A model generated the notes under the pieces. The model ran no database searches and was not told the DNA's origin. It worked only from the letters and a program-made list of their open reading frames with translations. 64,000 bases of DNA, from the NCBI GenBank assembly GCA_035310145.1, contig DATGEL010000039.1, forward strand, positions 1 through 64,000, given 5' to 3'. The DNA comes from Dehalococcoidia bacterium. Lineage in GTDB: Bacteria; Chloroflexota; Dehalococcoidia; CAUJGQ01. Shown in pieces: positions 60,455 to 64,000 of this stretch (position 1 is the first letter of the stretch; every line of letters begins with the position of its first letter). Position numbers and translations under genes: made by a program.

Positions 60455-61312
60455 ATGGTATACCAAACCGACGAACTCGCACGTCTGCGCCGCCAGCGCA
60501 GCGAACAGGCAATTAAGGCCGCCATGCAGAGCCGCTGGGAAGAGGCGGTCCAGCTCAACCAGCAGATCATCGAGCTGACCGGCGGCCGCGACGGCGACGC
60601 CTTCAATCGCCTCGGCCGCGCCCTGATGGCGATCGGCCGCTACCGCGATGCCCGCGAAGCCTACGGCCGCGCCCTGCAGATCGACCCCACCAACCAGATC
60701 GCGCGCAAGAACTACTCCTCGCTCGAGCAAAAGGCGCAGGGCGAGGCGCCTGCGCTCGCCACGCCGCGCGACTACGTCGACCCCAAGCTCTTCGTCGAAG
60801 AGACGGGCAAATCCGGCATCACCGCGCTGATGCGCCCGCAGCGCGAGGCGATCAGCCACATGACTGCCGGCGAGCGCGTGCTGCTGCGCCGCGAGGGCAA
60901 CCAGCTCTTCGCCGACAACACGGCCGGCGATCTGCTCGGCCAGGTCGAGCCGCGCCTTGCCTTGCGCCTGCTGCGCTTCATGGACGGCGGCAATCAGTAC
61001 GCCGCCGCCATCTCCGCGCTCACGCACGACGGCGCCCGCGTCATCATTAAAGAAACGTTCCAGCACCCCAGCCAGGCCGGCCGGCCCTCCTTTCCGCCTT
61101 CCGGGCTCAACGGCTCGCCCCGTCCCTACACGCGCGAGGGCCTGGTGCGCTACGACGACGAGGACGAAGAGGTCCAGGAAGAGACCGAGGCCGGCGAGGG
61201 CTGGGACACAGACGGCGACGCCCAGGAGACGACCGGCGACGTGCGCCTGCTCGATTACCAGAAGGCGCAGGAGCGCGACGACAGCGATGGCTCGCCCTAC
61301 GACGACGAGTAA
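60455..61312 (+). CDS. TPR-repeat protein with acidic C-terminus
   Basis: The 285-residue protein has two or three tetratricopeptide units near the N-terminus (EEAVQLNQQIIELTG, AFNRLGRALMAIGRYRDAREA, YGRALQIDPTNQIARKNYSS). A compact middle domain follows (ADNTAGDLLGQVEPRLALRL), then a very acidic C-terminal tail (YDDEDEEVQEETEAGEGWD). No enzyme motif is seen. It probably mediates protein contacts. A good promoter and AGGAA support the start. Confidence 0.75.
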   Translation: MVYQTDELARLRRQRSEQAIKAAMQSRWEEAVQLNQQIIELTGGRDGDAFNRLGRALMAIGRYRDAREAYGRALQIDPTNQIARKNYSSLEQKAQGEAPALATPRDYVDPKLFVEETGKSGITALMRPQREAISHMTAGERVLLRREGNQLFADNTAGDLLGQVEPRLALRLLRFMDGGNQYAAAISALTHDGARVIIKETFQHPSQAGRPSFPPSGLNGSPRPYTREGLVRYDDEDEEVQEETEAGEGWDTDGDAQETTGDVRLLDYQKAQERDDSDGSPYDDE

Positions 61313-61421
61313 ATCGCGCGTCCCATCCCCGGCTGCACAGGCATAGACGGAACCGCCGGACCCGGGCTGGCCATGCTCGGTTCGGCGGAAGATCCTCCTG
61401 GATTCGCCTCAACCGGATGCT

Positions 61422-62429
61422 ATGCAGGAAGACGGCCGCACCACGCCCACATTTCCGGTGGCATCCTCCGTACTCGCTCCCTCCGCGTTACGCGGCTGGG
61501 CCAGCGCGCATCTGGTAGATGGGCCGTTCGCCGTCTGTCGCCTGTTCCGCACCGGCATGAACGACACCTACCTCCTGCACGGTGCGTCGCAGCCATCGAT
61601 GCTGCGGGTGTATCGGCATGGGTGGCGATCGGTTGAGGAGATCGGCTACGAGCTGGACCTGCTCCGCTGGCTCGCTGCGTCCGGCATCTCCGTGGCGCTG
61701 CCGATCGCCGCGCGCGACGGACGCGACGTGCATCTCCTGTCGGCGCCGGAAGGTGTCCGTCCTACGGTCCACTTCCGCTATGCGCCGGGCAGCGCTCCGC
61801 CCGGCGATGATCGCCATGCGGCGAGGCTTGGCTCGGCGCTGGCAGACCTGCACCGCGCCGGCGACAGCTTCCGCAGCGCCCATCAGCGGTTCCGCCTCGA
61901 TCTCGATACCTTGCTGTGGCATCCCCTGACGATTCTGACGCAGGCCCTGGGCCACCGTCCCGCCGACACCGCCTTCCTTGCCGGCCTGGCAACGTGGCTG
62001 AGCCAGCGCCTCGCGACGTTGGCGCCGCGGCTGGACACCGGGCCAATCCATGGCGACGTCTATCCGGGTAACACGCACATTACCCCTGAGGGTGGCCTCA
62101 CCTGGTTCGACTTCGACCTCTGCGGCGATGGTTGGCGTGCCTACGATCTGGCCGTATTCCGTATGAACGTCCGCCTGAGCACCTGGCCGGACATCTGGCC
62201 CGCCTTCCTGCGGGCCTACCGCGAGCGCAGGGCACTGACCTCGACGGATATCCAGGCGATTCCTCTGCTCGTGGCGGTGCGCGACCTGTGGCATCTCGGC
62301 TTTCACCTGGGGAACGTCATCGCCGGCCGGGAATGCTGGTGGCTCGACGAGGCGTATCTCGATCGCCGGCTGCGGGCGATGCGCTCCTGGGCAACGCTTG
62401 AGCTCGGCCTCCCAGAAAGCACGGCGTAA
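61422..62429 (+). CDS. Aminoglycoside phosphotransferase-like kinase (homoserine kinase type)
   Basis: The 335-residue kinase-fold protein shows the catalytic loop TGPIHGDVYPGNTHI and the metal-binding WFDFDLCGDGWRAYDLA, both standard for the APH/choline kinase superfamily. The N-terminal lobe has NDTYLLHG and MLRVYRHGW. Substrate could be a sugar, amino alcohol or homoserine-type compound. Resistance to an antibiotic cannot be concluded. No operon partner is evident. Confidence 0.85.
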   Translation: MQEDGRTTPTFPVASSVLAPSALRGWASAHLVDGPFAVCRLFRTGMNDTYLLHGASQPSMLRVYRHGWRSVEEIGYELDLLRWLAASGISVALPIAARDGRDVHLLSAPEGVRPTVHFRYAPGSAPPGDDRHAARLGSALADLHRAGDSFRSAHQRFRLDLDTLLWHPLTILTQALGHRPADTAFLAGLATWLSQRLATLAPRLDTGPIHGDVYPGNTHITPEGGLTWFDFDLCGDGWRAYDLAVFRMNVRLSTWPDIWPAFLRAYRERRALTSTDIQAIPLLVAVRDLWHLGFHLGNVIAGRECWWLDEAYLDRRLRAMRSWATLELGLPESTA

Positions 62430-62866
62430 CGCTACGCGGCAGGACGGCACGCACGGCCTGCACAGCGTGCAATGAGTCGTGGCCGTCTCTCTACGGCGGT
62501 TCGCGTGCTCCCGCGTGACGCGCGAACGACCAGGGCTAGGCGGCGCCCCCTCCGCCGTCGTATCATTGGCGCGATGAGATAATGCAAGGCCGCGGCTGTC
62601 CAGGCGCCGCGGCCCGATGAGGTAGCACAGCAACGATGGCAGGCGAGGGAACGCGCGGCTGCATGGTCTTTGTGCCGCTGGCCAGAGACCGCCGCGTCCG
62701 GTTTAGCGCCGGGCGCGGGGCGCCGCTTGTCGCCGCCCGCGTTGCCCAAGCGCTCGCCCTTCTTCATCACTATTAGGTGCGCCGCCGGTTGCTGCCGGTG
62801 CCCGCGCACCGGCAGGACCAGGACGTGCTCGCTTCCACTTCTTCGGCTGGCCTTCCGCGCCTCTCC
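62430..62866. other. Intergenic stretch without a convincing gene
   Basis: The 437 bases between the kinase and ABC transporter genes hold an imperfect hairpin (GGCCGCGG at 62588-62595 with CCGCGGCC at 62607-62614) and a weak -10-like GATAAT at 62578-62583. Open frames here lack protein-like composition. The upstream GTG at 62777 would extend the ABC protein by 30 residues without family support. Confidence 0.5.
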
Positions 62867-63793
62867 ATGGCAGACCGTCCGCCGCTCGTCTCGGCGCGCG
62901 GCCTCACCAAGCGTTACGGCAATTTCACCGCCGTCGCCGGCGTCGACTTCGACGTGCGCCGCGGCGAATGCTTCGGCTTCCTCGGCCCCAACGGCGCCGG
63001 CAAGTCGAGCACGATCCGCATGGCCTGTTGCCTCTCACCGCTCAGCGGCGGCGAGCTGCTGGTGGACGGGCTGGACGTGCAGCGCGAGCCGCGCGCGGTC
63101 AAGGCGCGGCTCGGCGTCGTCTCGCAGGACGACAACCTCGACCCGGACATCACCGTTCGCCAGAACCTGATCTTCTACGCCCGCTACTTCGACCTGCCGC
63201 GGCACGAGGCCGAACGCCGCGCCGACGCGGCGCTGGCGCTCTTCCAGCTCAAGGAGAAGGCCGGCGAGAAGGTCGATGACCTCTCCGGCGGCATGAAGCG
63301 GCGGCTGGCGATCGCCCGCGCGTTGATCAGCGATCCCGTGCTGCTGGTGCTCGACGAGCCGACCACGGGCCTCGACCCGCAGGCGCGGCACCTGGTCTGG
63401 CGCCAGTTGCGCGGTCTCAAAGAGCAGGGCATGACGCTGCTGCTCACCACGCACTACATGGACGAGGCGGCGCGGCTCTGCGACCGGCTGGTGATCATGC
63501 ACCAGGGCCGCATCCTCGTGCAGGGCTCGCCGCTGGACCTGATCCGCGAGCACGCGGGCTACGAGGTGATCGAGGCCGAGCCGACGCCGGCCGAGCGCCC
63601 GGAACTGCTGCGCCGCCTGCACCAGATCGAGGGCCTGCAGGTGGAAGACGCGGGCGACGCGCTCTACATCTTCACCGAAGGTTTCGGCGCGCCGGTCGCC
63701 GCGCAACTCGGTCTGCCCGAAGACATCCTCATCCGCCGCGCCAACCTCGAAGACGTCTTTCTGCGCCTCACGGGAAGGGGGTTGCTCGATTGA
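62867..63793 (+). CDS. ABC-2 exporter ATP-binding protein (DrrA/NodI-like)
   Basis: The 308-residue ATPase has Walker A GFLGPNGAGKSSTIR, the Q-loop in VVSQDDNLDPD, ABC signature DDLSGGMKRRLAIARALI, Walker B LLVLDEPTTGLDP and the switch His in TTHYMDEA. Its C-terminal domain (about 80 residues) is typical of DrrA/NodI-type exporters. ATG 62867 precedes the conserved start. It overlaps by four bases the permease gene, forming an exporter for a lipid, drug or oligosaccharide. Confidence 0.93.
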   Translation: MADRPPLVSARGLTKRYGNFTAVAGVDFDVRRGECFGFLGPNGAGKSSTIRMACCLSPLSGGELLVDGLDVQREPRAVKARLGVVSQDDNLDPDITVRQNLIFYARYFDLPRHEAERRADAALALFQLKEKAGEKVDDLSGGMKRRLAIARALISDPVLLVLDEPTTGLDPQARHLVWRQLRGLKEQGMTLLLTTHYMDEAARLCDRLVIMHQGRILVQGSPLDLIREHAGYEVIEAEPTPAERPELLRRLHQIEGLQVEDAGDALYIFTEGFGAPVAAQLGLPEDILIRRANLEDVFLRLTGRGLLD

Positions 63794-64000
63794 TCGCCGT
63801 CGCCCAACCGCGCGGCCTGCGCAACGTGCTGGTCGCGCCCGACCTCTCGCACCACGCGCTCAACGTTTGGCGCCGCAACCGCGACGTCTATCTCAAGCTG
63901 TGGAAGACGGAGCTGTTCCTGCCGCTGGTCGAGCCGCTGCTCGTGCTGTTCGGCATGGGGCTCGGCCTGGGGCAGTTCGTCAGCCTCGGCATCGACCAGT
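63790..64000 (+). CDS. ABC-2 exporter permease, cut by window end
   Basis: The frame opens at TTG 63790, overlapping the ATPase stop (TTGA), and runs past position 64000. The visible 70 residues contain HHALNVWRRNRDVYLKLWKT and the first membrane helix (PLVEPLLVLFGMGLGLGQFV), matching NodJ/DrrB-type permeases. It pairs with the upstream ATPase. The remaining helices lie outside the window. Confidence 0.85.
   Translation, partial: MIAVAQPRGLRNVLVAPDLSHHALNVWRRNRDVYLKLWKTELFLPLVEPLLVLFGMGLGLGQFVSLGIDQ

Noticed and set aside
62777-62866. Longer start of the ABC ATPase at GTG 62777
   Set aside because: The added 30 residues are Arg/Ser-rich, unlike the family, and no ribosome site precedes this codon.

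Overview
The window is about 64 kb of very GC-rich bacterial chromosome with dense genes on both strands. The gene content suggests a heterotrophic, probably aerobic, soil-type Chloroflexota bacterium, but this is inferred from gene style and not proven. Supporting features are a Ycf45-like R3H ATPase, an oligopeptide ABC transporter, LLM-type flavin enzymes, an XRE/NB-ARC (STAND) regulator, and ETF coupled to a membrane Fe-S oxidoreductase.

Layout. 1-4955: an integrative element with an IS630 remnant, a run of small accessory genes (several with early stops or frame changes) and a large serine recombinase whose 3' end runs into tRNA-Asp. 5.0-7.2 kb: a hypothetical gene and a MATE exporter. 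7.4-15.7 kb: peptide uptake (OppABC-like), a class III aminotransferase, alanine dehydrogenase, an SGNH hydrolase and an Lrp/AsnC regulator. 15.9-20.2 kb: R3H ATPase, a GNAT-like protein and PdxT/PdxS for de novo pyridoxal phosphate. 20.4-25.5 kb: an LLM oxidoreductase, a broken GH27 fragment, and a three-gene operon of a VOC protein, a GrdB-type protein with an in-frame UGA in a UxxC motif followed by a SECIS-like hairpin (predicted selenoprotein), and an iron-type alcohol dehydrogenase. 25.7-28.2 kb: two secreted proteins and a cupin.

28.4-41.2 kb is an acyl-CoA oxidation region: a NuoF-like flavoprotein with EtfB and EtfA, a membrane ETF:quinone-type Fe-S oxidoreductase (EMO type), an acyl-CoA synthetase and two enoyl-CoA hydratases. 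A small island (cupin, PIN toxin with a damaged antitoxin) sits inside it. 41.3-46.3 kb holds small proteins, a hydrolase remnant, two exported proteins and a divergent 899-residue STAND regulator. 46.5-50.2 kb has a crotonase-fold protein without the usual catalytic glutamates, an SDR, and a B12-type acyl-CoA mutase large subunit with the Phe/Gln signature of isobutyryl-CoA mutase.

50.5-64 kb: tRNA-Pro, a zinc ribbon, a response regulator/histidine kinase/PDZ operon, an SDR, hemerythrin-like and NnrS-like proteins, a DoxX protein, a cluster of three tRNAs (Arg, Leu, Val), a TPR protein, an APH-like kinase and the start of an ABC-2 exporter. A family of C/T-rich palindromes (CCCCTCTCCC-type) is scattered between genes, usually at gene ends. 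The most notable candidates are the predicted selenoprotein operon, the tRNA-Asp integration junction and the altered specificity residues of the acyl-CoA mutase.
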